Positions 21,423-30,656 of a stretch of 64,000 nt of DNA are shown here, piece by piece. The stretch's first letter is position 1; each line of letters starts with the position of its first letter. Position numbers and translations under genes: made by a program. The notes below the pieces were generated by a model. It was given only the letters and a program-made list of their open reading frames with translations, was not told the DNA's origin and searched no databases. The stretch is from Galerina marginata. Taxonomy: Eukaryota; Basidiomycota; Agaricomycetes; Agaricales; Galerinaceae. Where the stretch lies: the NCBI GenBank assembly GCA_023014335.1, contig JAECYW010000013.1:930001-994000 (forward strand). The letters are read 5' to 3'.

Positions 21423-24400
21423 ATGCGAAAACAACTTGACCCTCGAATCCCCATCCTAATCAACAACAATGTCAAGCAAAACCATCGGTCGTTCATAGTC
21501 CTCGTGGGTGATAAAGGGCGCGACCAGGTTCGTCTATTTTTCTTGATTGCCTGACCTGGTGAAGTCATCTAATTATGTTTACTGATGACAGATTGTGAAT
21601 CTTCACTTCTTGCTCTCCCAAGCTCGTGTCTCGGCGCGACCATCCGTACTATGGTGTTACAAAAAAGAACTAGGCTTTACAAGTCATCGAAAGAAGCGAG
21701 AGGCCAAGATAAAAAGGGATGTTAAAAGGGGCGTTCGTGAAACAAACGATCAGAATCCCTTCGAAATATTTGTTACGGTGACCGATATTCGCTATACGTG
21801 CGGCTCTTTTCAAGCTTTTGTTTTGTGTCCCTGCTCTAATCCGCTGTTCTTTTCATTTTGGATCCGTCTCAACAAATACAAACGAACTGCACGAATTTTT
21901 GGCCTTCCAGCTACTACAAAGAGTCCCACAAAATTCTGGGAAACACATACGGAATGTGTGTCCTTCAAGACTTCGAAGCCATAACGCCAAATCTCCTTGC
22001 ACGCACAATTGAAACGGTGGAAGGTGGTGGACTAGTCGTTTTGCTTTTGAAGACGATGACTTCGTTGAAACAGCTATACACTATGACTATGGCGAGTCTC
22101 TTCTGTTAATTGTATCACTAGAAACACTAATGCATAATATGGATGATTGTAGGATGTGCATGCGCGTTACAGAACATCCTCGCACGACTCTGTAGTGGCA
22201 AGGTTCAACGAGCGGTTCATTCTCTCCTTGGGATCATGTCCAGATTGTTTGGTTCTCGATGACGAACTTAACGTGCTCCCTATTTCGCGAGGAAAAGACA
22301 TCACACCCATTTCCGACACGCCTGGAAAGGGGAAAGAAGTCGATCCTTCCGAACACCAACTCCGAGAGCTCAGAGAATCTCTGGTGGACATTAAACCGGC
22401 AGGCGACCTCGTCAAGCTCGCCAAAACTATCGACCAGGCGCAAGCTATCCTCACATTTATCGATGCCATTGCTGAGAAAACACTTTCTTCTACCGTCACG
22501 CTTACTGCTGCTCGGGGACGAGGAAAAAGTGCTGCTCTGGGATTGGCAATTGCTGCTGCGTTGGCCCATGGATATGCCAATATTTTCGTCACGAGTCCGA
22601 GCCCAGAGAATTTGAAGACACTTTTTGAATTTGTGTTCAAGGGGTTGGACGCACTTGGCTACGAGGAACATCTGGATTATGATATCGCAGTCGCGCAGGG
22701 CCTTGGTGACAACAAGGAGGAGTCGGCGAAGTCGGTAGTAAGGGTCAATGTGTTTAGAGATCATCGACAGACAGTTCAGGTACGTTGCTTTAAATTTCCA
22801 AAGCTTTGTGAAGAGATTTATTCTATACCGCCTGCAGTACATCCAACCACAGGATGCTCATGTTCTCGGACAAGCGGAACTAGTGATTATTGACGAAGCT
22901 GCTGCTATTCCACTGCCGCTGGTTCGCAATCTCATCGGTCCCTATCTCGTCTTCCTGGCGTCAACGATAAATGGATACGAAGGTACCGGTCGTTCACTTT
23001 CTCTCAAACTCATCCAACAACTCCGTGAGAGCACGAGGCCGACATTGACAAAGGAAACTGCGGGTCATAACGACAAGGAAGATGCTGCAACGGCCACCGC
23101 CTCCTCGAGCAAGAAGCCGACTATCAAAGCAGCTCCGAAATCGCGGACCCTGCGCGAGATCAAGCTAGAAACACCTATCCGTTATTCAGCTGGAGACCAG
23201 ATCGAAAAATGGCTGAATGGCCTGTTGTGCCTTGATGCTACCATTCTTCCCCGTTCGAACGCCCAAGGATGTCCGCATCCTTCTACATGCGAACTGTTCT
23301 ATGTGAGCAGGGACACATTATTCAGCTACCATCCAGCCTCGGAAGTATTCCTTCAAAGGATGATGGCATTGTATGTCGCCTCGCACTACAAAAACCAACC
23401 GAACGACCTTCAACTTCTTTCCGACGCACCCGCGCACCACCTCTTTGTCCTCTTGCCCCCTATTAAGGACGATGAAAGCCACTTGCCGGAGCCCCTTGTT
23501 GTGCTGCAGGTAGCACTGGAGGGCCAGATCAGTAAAGATGTCATCATGGAAGGATTGAGTCGGGGTATGAGGGCAGGTGGGGATATGATACCCTGGTTGA
23601 TCAGTCAACAATTCCAAGAAAGCGGGTTTGCAAAAATGAGTGGAGCGAGGGTTGTGAGGGTTGCTTGTCACCCTGATTATGCCAATGTAAGCCCATATAT
23701 CTACATTTTTTGCCTCTATTTTCTTCGACCTGACTTTTCTCTGTTAGATGGGGTACGGTTCAAGAGCCCTGCAAGCCCTCAATTCATTCTACAGCGGAGA
23801 ATACTTTAACCTCGACGAGTCAACAAAACCCGAAGCTCGTTATCCAGATCCATCCATCATCGACCCCGTATGTTGCCTCAGATCTTGCCTTGTGAACAAT
23901 TTGCTTACCACACTATTGACCTTAGAACGCAAATTTACTGACAGAAACACCAACAGTCCGAGCACCATCCGCCATGCCCCCACTCCTCCAGCGTCTTACT
24001 GAGCGCAAGCCTGAGAATCTCGATTACATAGGTGTTTCGTACGGGTTAACGCCTCAATTGTTACGGTATGTTTTTATGTGAGACCATAGTTACTTATTTC
24101 TCACTTCTACTGATTAGGTTCTGGAAACGCGCCGGCTACGTTCCTCTGTACCTTCGCCAAACAACGAGTGAATTGACAGGAGAGCATACCTGTGTTATGG
24201 TGCGGGGTCTCAACAGCTCTGTCGAGAGCGAGATGGGCTGGTTGCACGAATTCGCTAAAGGTCAGGATTTCACCATATGGTTGCATACGGTTCCTGACGT
24301 TATTTAAGATTTCCGACGGAGGTTCCTCACACTGCTTTCTTACAAGTTTCGTGAATTTGGGAGTGTCACATCACTAAGTGTCCTCGAAGCGGCCAATGCA

Positions 24401-25376
24401 GGAATTAAAGACGACGCGAATGATACTGGTATATTGAACTATTGCTCATCATACCTCACCGTTCTCTAACGAGCATTGACATCAAGGGCTGTCGCCGCAA
24501 GAACTGGCCATGCGGTTTACTCCTTTCGACCTTAAGCGCCTGGAATCATATGCGAACAACATGCTTGACTACCACGTTATCCTCGACTTGATGCCCTCCG
24601 TCGCCGACCTATATTTCCAAAAACGATTAGGACCTTCGAATAGCAGCGGCGATGGACAAACAGGAGAAGGACCAGTTAGGTTAACCGCTGTACAAAGTAG
24701 CATTCTGTTAGCGATTGGTCTGCAGAGGAAATCTGTCGAAGATGTGGAGGTTTGTCCCTACTCCCTTTCATCTACGTTTGGCCTAGCTAATGCTCTCCTG
24801 TTTTTCTTTTACAAGGCCGAGCTTCAGCTCCCAGTCTCTCAGGGTCTGGCGCTTTTCGCCAAATTGATCCGGAAGATCAGCAAGCGTCTTATCGATATCC
24901 GAAAAGCTGCTATCAGTGCAGAAATTCCTGAGGCTAATCCGGCTGCTTCGCTCGCTCTTTCGACGGGTCTAGAAGAACCCACAGGCGCCGAAAATGTCAC
25001 CGCTACCATGATTGAAGAGCTGGACGAAGCTGGAAATGAAGTGACGCGTGCCATGAAGGAGCGGCAGCGAGAAATGCTCAGTTCATTGGACTTGAAAAAG
25101 TAGGTTGTCATATTTTTGCTCTTTCGTATCTGTTAAATTCATTTCGCCCTGCTGGTGATCGTTTCTTCTATCAGGTTTGCAATAGACAATACGCAGACGG
25201 ACTGGAGTCTCGCGGAAGCGCAGGTTGCAAACCCTGGCAAGTCGACAGTTGTGAGTGTGAAGACCAGCACTGCTGCAGGTCAAAAGAGGAAGGCTGAAGA
25301 GCCCATAAGCACTCCGGCTGCAGGCGGAGGGAAGGACAAAAAAAATAGACGGAGTACAAAGAAGTCGAAGCATTAG
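21423..25376 (+). CDS. KRE33: RNA cytidine acetyltransferase Kre33/NAT10
   Basis: Nucleolar enzyme that makes N4-acetylcytidine in 18S rRNA and, with Tan1, in tRNA-Ser and tRNA-Leu, and is needed for small-subunit assembly. The product is about 1040 residues. In order: DPRIPILINNNV start, RSFIVLVGDKGRDQ, LGFTSHRKKREAKIKRDVKRG, YYKESHKILGNTYGMCVLQDFE, Walker A within TAARGRGKSAALG (about residue 280), VIIDEAAAIPLP (Walker B), ASTINGYEGTGRSLSLKL, the GNAT acetyl-CoA region ALEGQISKD / GARVVRVACHP / MGYGSRAL, tRNA-binding GVSYGLTPQLLRFWKRAGYVPLYLRQ, and a Lys-rich nucleolar tail. Resemblance to the yeast protein is strong throughout. One intron (22092-22152) appears to use a GC-AG donor after YTMTM, because family sequence runs straight from TMTM into DVHARYR. 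The ATG at 21423 matches the family start. Confidence 0.97.
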
Positions 25377-25432
25377 CTTAGATATTTTGATTTATTTCTC
25401 GAGGTGTATCCTTGGCTGGTACAGCGTTGGCA

Positions 25433-26556
25433 TTATTCCACGGGCTTACGCACCCAAAATATGTAATTGCACTCCAATGCACCCCAGGTATCCCTCGGTG
25501 CAAGATGCCAGCGCGCCTGAAGTGGATTGTATATCAGCCCGCGAAGCTCTGCCTCCAACCGGGGTAGGTAGTTGCTTGTAGGTTGATTTGAGATCCACGG
25601 TCTCGACAAGGTTGATGTGGTCGAGTTATCCATGGAGCTATCTGGCTTCATTGTAGGGGTCCGATAGTCCCGGAAAAATTGCACGAGTTCTGAAGGTTTG
25701 ATAAATTTGGAGTAGGTATGTGTGCCTTTGGAAACTTGTCGCAGGACGTCCTCTGCTAGGAGAATTGTGAGCGCGTAGGCGAGAGGTGTTCGGGAAATTG
25801 TGGAAAGGAAAAGGTGTCCGCCAGGCTATAAATCATTATGATGAAATTGTATTGTCCTGGCGGAGATAAACACGTACCTTCAGCAGTTCAGCACAGGTAG
25901 ATAGAAACGCAGCTGGATTGTCGACGTGTTCCAAGACTTCCATCGAGCAAACGACGTCATATCGTTTGGGGTCGGAGATAAGGCTCTCCGCAGGGGCATT
26001 TAAGTATGACAGGTTTGAACGAGAGGAGGATGAACCACGAGAAGGAGAAAGCATTGGATCGGCGGAAGCGTGCAGCGAGGCAATCGCGATATTGGATTTG
26101 GACGCGTCTATGCCCAGAGTATTGGCACCCAGTCGCGCCAAACTCTAACAGAAGTAAGGGCTGTTACAAAGGGCACACTTATCGCTGAGAGGTGGCACAA
26201 ACCTCGGATAATAGACCCCCACCACACCCAACATCCAGAACCTCCAATCCAGTCAACACATCCCCACTTCCCATTTCTAGCTCTGCTTTCTCGTCGTGGG
26301 CGACCTCAAGGAGCTTCTCGCGGATAAATTGCATGCGGACTGGGTTCATCTTGTGCAAGAAACTAAATTCGCCACGCTCGTCCCACCACTCCGAGGAAAG
26401 TTTTGAAAAATGTGCGATTTCGTCATTGTTAACTGAGCTGCGTACGCTCCCGATGGAGGCAGTTGCATCCGTCGACAAAGAGGACCATTGCAGCTGAAGG
26501 GACCGACGAGTAGTATGTTTCCATGATTGCCGGAGAAGAGAGGGCAGTGAGGACAT
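25433..26556 (-). CDS. COQ3: Ubiquinone biosynthesis O-methyltransferase Coq3
   Basis: Mitochondrial matrix SAM-dependent methyltransferase that performs both O-methylations of the coenzyme Q ring. Three exons give about 338 residues. The N-terminus is Ser/Arg-rich with few acids (MSSLPSLLRQSWKHTTRRS), as for a mitochondrial presequence. The family start of the core follows: NDEIAHFSKLSSEWWDERGEF, here cut as IAHFSKLSSEWWDERGEF, and LHKMNPVRMQFIRE. SAM motif I is LDVGCGGGLLSE, then GIDASKSNI, YDVVCSMEVLEHVDNP, and post-I motif PGGHLFLST. The C-terminal conserved segment includes GTHTYSKFIKPSEL. Introns fall after LLSE and after ELLK. It is convergent with KRE33, with 56 bp between stop codons, so their 3' untranslated regions probably overlap. 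Confidence 0.94.
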
Positions 26557-27501
26557 TGATGATTTCGGGAACAGAAATTTCGTCGCGTGGAAAGGGACTG
26601 GAAGTCATCAACGGCATCGCGGGCCGGTAGGCGCCCCTGTTTAAACGTTCAAGTTTCAACGTTAAGCTGTTAGCGCTGTCCTCCGACTCCCGAGTCTAAC
26701 TTCTTGGCTGCCCATCATGTTTTGGACTATGCGACGATTATTTTACTTCTTGCAGTATTGTACTGCGGAATCTACTCGAACACTAGCTGCCTCCAACTCG
26801 AACACAACCAATCTTACAGGAATATTTGGCTCACTAGTACCGAGACCCTCATTGTGTCCTGAGGTGTCTCCCCTGACCCTCTGAGTGGCAGCTTCACAAC
26901 TCATTGGGAGACATGCACACTCCCCATTTGTTATCTTCTTGCACTTCAAGATTCCGCCACCCACCAACGAGATACGAGCCGCACTAGTCTCAACAGCATG
27001 CTCGAAGATGCTGATTCTGAATTTGTACAGTGTAAATCTATGTGGTATTGCTAGACAAAAGTAAGAAGTTTGCCGCTTTGACCTGGTCCGGATTATCGCT
27101 CGCCAGGTGAAGCTGACAGAATTCCGCAGGACCAAAAAGACAAGCGGTACTGAATAAGCATACTACTTTTCCTTCGGGGCTAACGGTCAAGCTTTGTAAT
27201 GGGAGCGTGCATTGGGGGCGGCTCATAAAACTAACCTTGTCGATCCGATCCTTAATCCTTTTAATACCTTCAACTATGCTTGTGTCTGCTTTCGACCTGG
27301 CCAAGAAATCAGCACCCGACACGCTTTTGTTGCCCGACGAACATAACGATTTGGTACAGGTTGTTACATACAAGGATGGGCCTGGAAAAGTCGAAGGGAT
27401 GTTCCAGGTCAATGCAGTTACCTGCATACAATCGTCAGATAACTTACATCACCTGGCCTGGTGTCAAGCTCGTGAGGCCTTTCAACCAACGGGGAGGCGT
27501 C
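26557..27501. other. Gene-poor stretch left of the LTR element
   Basis: Contains the COQ3 promoter at its left edge. Further right are open frames on both strands (27038-27427 on -, 27207 onward on +) that look protein-like in composition but match nothing I know. The + frame is still open where the LTR element is inserted at 27501/27502, so a small gene may have been broken there. Confidence 0.4.
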
Positions 27502-27655
27502 TGTTGGAGTTCGAAGAATACGGAGATGGAGATGATAGTATTAAGGTAAGGAAGGAATAAACTACAGGCATTGTATTTAGAGAATGCGACAACTACATAT
27601 ACAAACAAGGCCATGGTGCGCGTCGAGTTGACACGTGAGTCACAAACTCCAACAC
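27502..27655 (-). repeat. LTR (3' LTR in element orientation)
   Basis: 154 bp, begins TGTTGGAGTTCG and ends ACTCCAACA on +. It differs from its partner at 29135-29287 at only one or two sites (for example TATACAAACA against TACACAAACA), indicating a recent insertion. Confidence 0.9.
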
Positions 27656-27929
27656 GCCCCCTCAAAGAGATGCGCAATGGACTTGGGAAATGAAAGGAAG
27701 GAGACAACAGCAGAAAAAGGAAAGAGGTAGCACCGATATAACCCAACACCCCCCCTCAACGACAATCCGATGAAGGAATGGAAAGGTAATGTGAAAGAAT
27801 GTGTCTCAAAATATGAGAGGAATAAAATTTTGCCACGATAATAAGAAAGGAAGAAATGGGATTGGCGGTGGAGATCCGCTGAGAGGAGAACATGATTGAT
27901 GAGGCGAGAAGACCACAAGGAATAAAGAG

Positions 27930-28145
27930 AGAGGGTGGATATATGCGCGACGGCAGTGCAAAAAACGCAATAAATGCGAATATATCAGCACGAGTTGATC
28001 CAAAAAGTAGATGTATGCGCAAAGGCAGTGCGGGACGTGCAATAAAAGCGAGTGTACGGGCACAAGTTGATCCACAAGGTAGACGTATGGCGAAGGCAGT
28101 GCGGGACAGGCAATAAATGCGAATGTATGCGCACGAGTTGATCCT
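27930..28145. repeat. Tandem repeat, three copies of about 72 bp
   Basis: The phrase GTTGATCC recurs at about 27994, 28066 and 28137, each preceded by a diverged copy of a GGCAGTGC ... CAATAAA(T/A)GCGA ... GCACGAGTTG unit. It lies in the interior of the LTR element and is non-coding. Confidence 0.75.
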
Positions 28146-28619
28146 ATTTAGAGAACGGAGGCTGAGGTCGAGTACGCAAGATTGGCAGCCAAGACGGCGA
28201 CGGACAGTCGACGATGAAGATGATGATCTGGGGCCAATGGTGCAAAACAGATCCAGGATACGACGGACAGTCGCAATGATGACAGAGAGGAATGCCCTCC
28301 TGTCGGCGGCGGTGGAGAGACGGCAACAGCGACAAAACTGGAACAGAAGACGTGAAATTCCGGATGACGGAGCGAGCCTGAGCGCGAAAGGATGACCTAA
28401 AATGTAAGAAATTGCCGTGGGCGAGAAGCTGGAAACACGCCTGGAGAGATCCTGTGTCGACCTTGGTGATGGAAAAGAGTGTTAATTATCGAGAGTGGTT
28501 AGCTAAAGCCTAAAAGCCGAGTGGAAAGTTGTCGCGGAGGGTTCACAAGGTGAAGTTCTCGACGAGAGGGAGAAGTTACAAAGGAGTTGGTTGCGCAATG
28601 ACGAAGAGTGTTCGGGTGG

Positions 28620-28800
28620 CGGAGAGAGGAAAATTGATTATACAGAGGGACTCTCTGATTTCGGCAAGCGGAAGGACGACGACCGAGGGAGTTGTTTATA
28701 CAGAGGACACTCTGTTGTTGCCAACGGTGGAGAAACAACGAGGACGACGAAGGAAGTTGATTATACAGAGGACACTCTGTTGTTGATGTCGGCGGAGAAA
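28620..28800. repeat. Tandem repeat around TTATACAGAGGACACTCTG
   Basis: Three diverged copies of a unit of about 64 bp, each with a core like TTATACAGAGG(G/A)(A)CTCTCTG. The core itself is partly palindromic (CAGAG ... CTCTG). It is in the LTR element interior. Confidence 0.65.
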
Positions 28801-29134
28801 CGACAGCGGCAACGGGCGAAAAACGTGCAGGGAAGACGCGAAATTCCAGATGACGCAGCGAGCGCAAAACAATGAAAAACGCGGAAGGTTGAGCTAAAAT
28901 CTAAGAAATCGCCGTGCACGAGAAGCTCAAAACGCTCGTCTGAAACGGTGGGCTAAAATTGAAAGAGCCTGGAGAAGTCCTGCGTCGACCTTGGTGATGT
29001 TAGAGCCTAAAAGCCAAGTTGATTGCCGCGGAGGGGCTCGCAAGGTAGCTCTAGATGAGAGGATGAAAGAATGAAAGAATCGCCTGGATTCTTCGAGAGG
29101 AAAATCGCTTTTTTAGAAAGCGGGGCCCATAACC

Positions 29135-29287
29135 TGTTGGAGTTCGAAGAATACGGAGATGGAGATGATAGTATTAAGGTAAGGAAGGAATAAACTACAG
29201 GCATTGTATTTAGAGAATGCGACAACTACATACACAAACAAGGCCATGGTGCGCGTCGAGTTGACACGTGAGTCACAAACTCCAACA
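29135..29287 (-). repeat. LTR (5' LTR in element orientation)
   Basis: Partner of 27502-27655. On the minus strand it is followed by the putative primer-binding site. It is flanked on + by the target duplication GCGTC. Confidence 0.9.
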
Positions 29288-29292
29288 GCGTC

Positions 29293-29721
29293 TGCCCATG
29301 TTGTCATCCTCGATTTTACCAACAAATATCCAGGAGCTTATAGCTTCCCATTTCCAATTATTCAGGCTCTTTGGGATTCACCAGGAACAAGGAATCATTT
29401 GTGAGACTCTTCAATGACGCCTGAATCCAGCCTCGAGTCGGCTTTACTCCTTTTCTCATGCTCTGGTAGGGGCTGACCTTGCGCCTCCTACATAGATGTA
29501 TTGACACTTCAAGGTTCATTTTTCAGATAAACAAAACCAGGTGCTTTAACGGATGAACATGAGAGAGGAGGACAGGGAAACAATTTCGGCAGCTGGTCGT
29601 GGAGAAGGTGAGCGCACTTTCAACCAGGGGCCGCCAGTTAGAGTAATAATGTGTGCGTAGCTGGCCACCCAGTGAGCTTGCAGATTTTGGACAGTACGAG
29701 GTCAATATTAATCTTTAGATA
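29293..29721. other. Spacer between two transposons
   Basis: Continues the sequence interrupted by the LTR element at its left end. The + frame entering from 29204 closes at a TGA near 29403. No recognisable gene or RNA. Confidence 0.45.
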
Positions 29722-30308
29722 AGGTAGGGGCCATCAGGAACGGGCACCCTTATGTAAGCGCTTACATAAGCGGCAAAATGTTGGCTCCCGGAAAAAATAA
29801 AAATTTTGGACAGTATTTTCGCTGATATGTGAGTGAAAGACAGGTAAAATTATTTTTTGACTCACCTCAAGTCGAAATAGATACATCTAGACCTATTGTA
29901 ATGGCCCATATGTCATAATTTGGTTTCAAAATGTTGTGTGGTAGAGGCGGGGAAGTCGGGAGACAATGCCGCTCGGCCCGACGGTCAGACACCTACCTAA
30001 TATAGTAGCTTACATAATACCCTAACCCTAATGTCGCGGCAAAATCTTCGAGGTCAAAAATTCGAAAAGTTGCAGAATGAACCGGAAAGCACGAAAAAAC
30101 ACTTGAAAAAAAAATTGGGTTTTTTTAAGAATGGCTATTATCTCCCTCAAAACTTCATCAAATTGAAAACTGTTTCCAACAAGTTGTAAGGATACTCAAT
30201 TGCTTCATTTCTACGGCCTTTGAAATGTGGGAAAGTTGTTGGTGGTTGAGGTATATTGTGCTCGTCGTTGCTTACATAAGGGGTGCCCGTTCCTGATGGC
30301 CCCTACCT
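29722..30308. mobile_element. MITE with about 40-bp terminal inverted repeats
   Basis: 587 bp bounded by near-perfect inverted termini: AGGTAGGGGCCATCAGGAAC on the left and its complement GTTCCTGATGGCCCCTACCT on the right, continuing through CGGGCACCC and TTATGTAAGC with a single base indel. A TA dinucleotide flanks each end, as for Tc1/mariner/pogo-type insertion, though TA flanks alone prove little. Just inside the left end is a perfect 20-bp palindrome (TTATGTAAGC GCTTACATAA). The interior is A/T-rich and non-coding. Confidence 0.85.
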
Positions 30309-30656
30309 TACGAAAGGAACTCTAAAAATAGAACATGACAATGGCGGTAAATATAGACGTGGGAAAAGCTTTAGTGTGACCAAACCATTGTGACCGCAAG
30401 GCTGTCCTCATTGAGCTGAATTTGCGACGACAAAAGGCCAGAGTTGTTCCACAGTTCCATCTACCTCAGTTCTTCCGCGCGGGCGCAGTTCATTCTTGGA
30501 AACAATACTCGGAGACTCTCTTTTCAAGTCTCTGGCTGTCTCTGGCTTTCCCTCGGATCAAACATCGCAACTGACTAATCCTGTCGGCCTGACACATTGC
30601 TTTCTCATCCCGTACCTTCGCTCTTCCACACCTTTCCTCAACATCGTTGGCACACG
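30309..30656. promoter_or_regulatory. Upstream region of the copper ATPase gene
   Basis: 348 bp between the MITE and the ATG at 30657, so the MITE borders the promoter. A CT-rich leader precedes the ATG. No TATA box stands out. Confidence 0.45.

Larger units (their letters stand above)
27502..29287 (-). mobile_element. Non-autonomous LTR retrotransposon (TRIM-like, Copia-type priming)
   Basis: Two direct repeats of about 154 bp, almost identical and starting TGTTGG and ending CCAACA, bound a 1.79-kb element. A perfect 5-bp target duplication GCGTC flanks it (27497-27501 and 29288-29292). On the minus strand the LTR is followed directly by GGTTATGGGCCCCG (29134-29121). This is complementary to the anticodon arm of initiator tRNA-Met (GGGCCCATAACC), the half-tRNA primer used by many Copia elements. 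On the same strand a purine tract GAGGGGGCG abuts the other LTR. So the element reads on -. The 1.48-kb interior holds no gag, protease, integrase or reverse transcriptase. Instead it has tandem repeats. It must have been moved by another element's proteins. Confidence 0.88.

Noticed and set aside
28529..28875. Open frames of 85-94 codons inside the LTR element
   Set aside because: They arise from tandem repeats and lack any gag or pol motif; frames on both strands are equally open.
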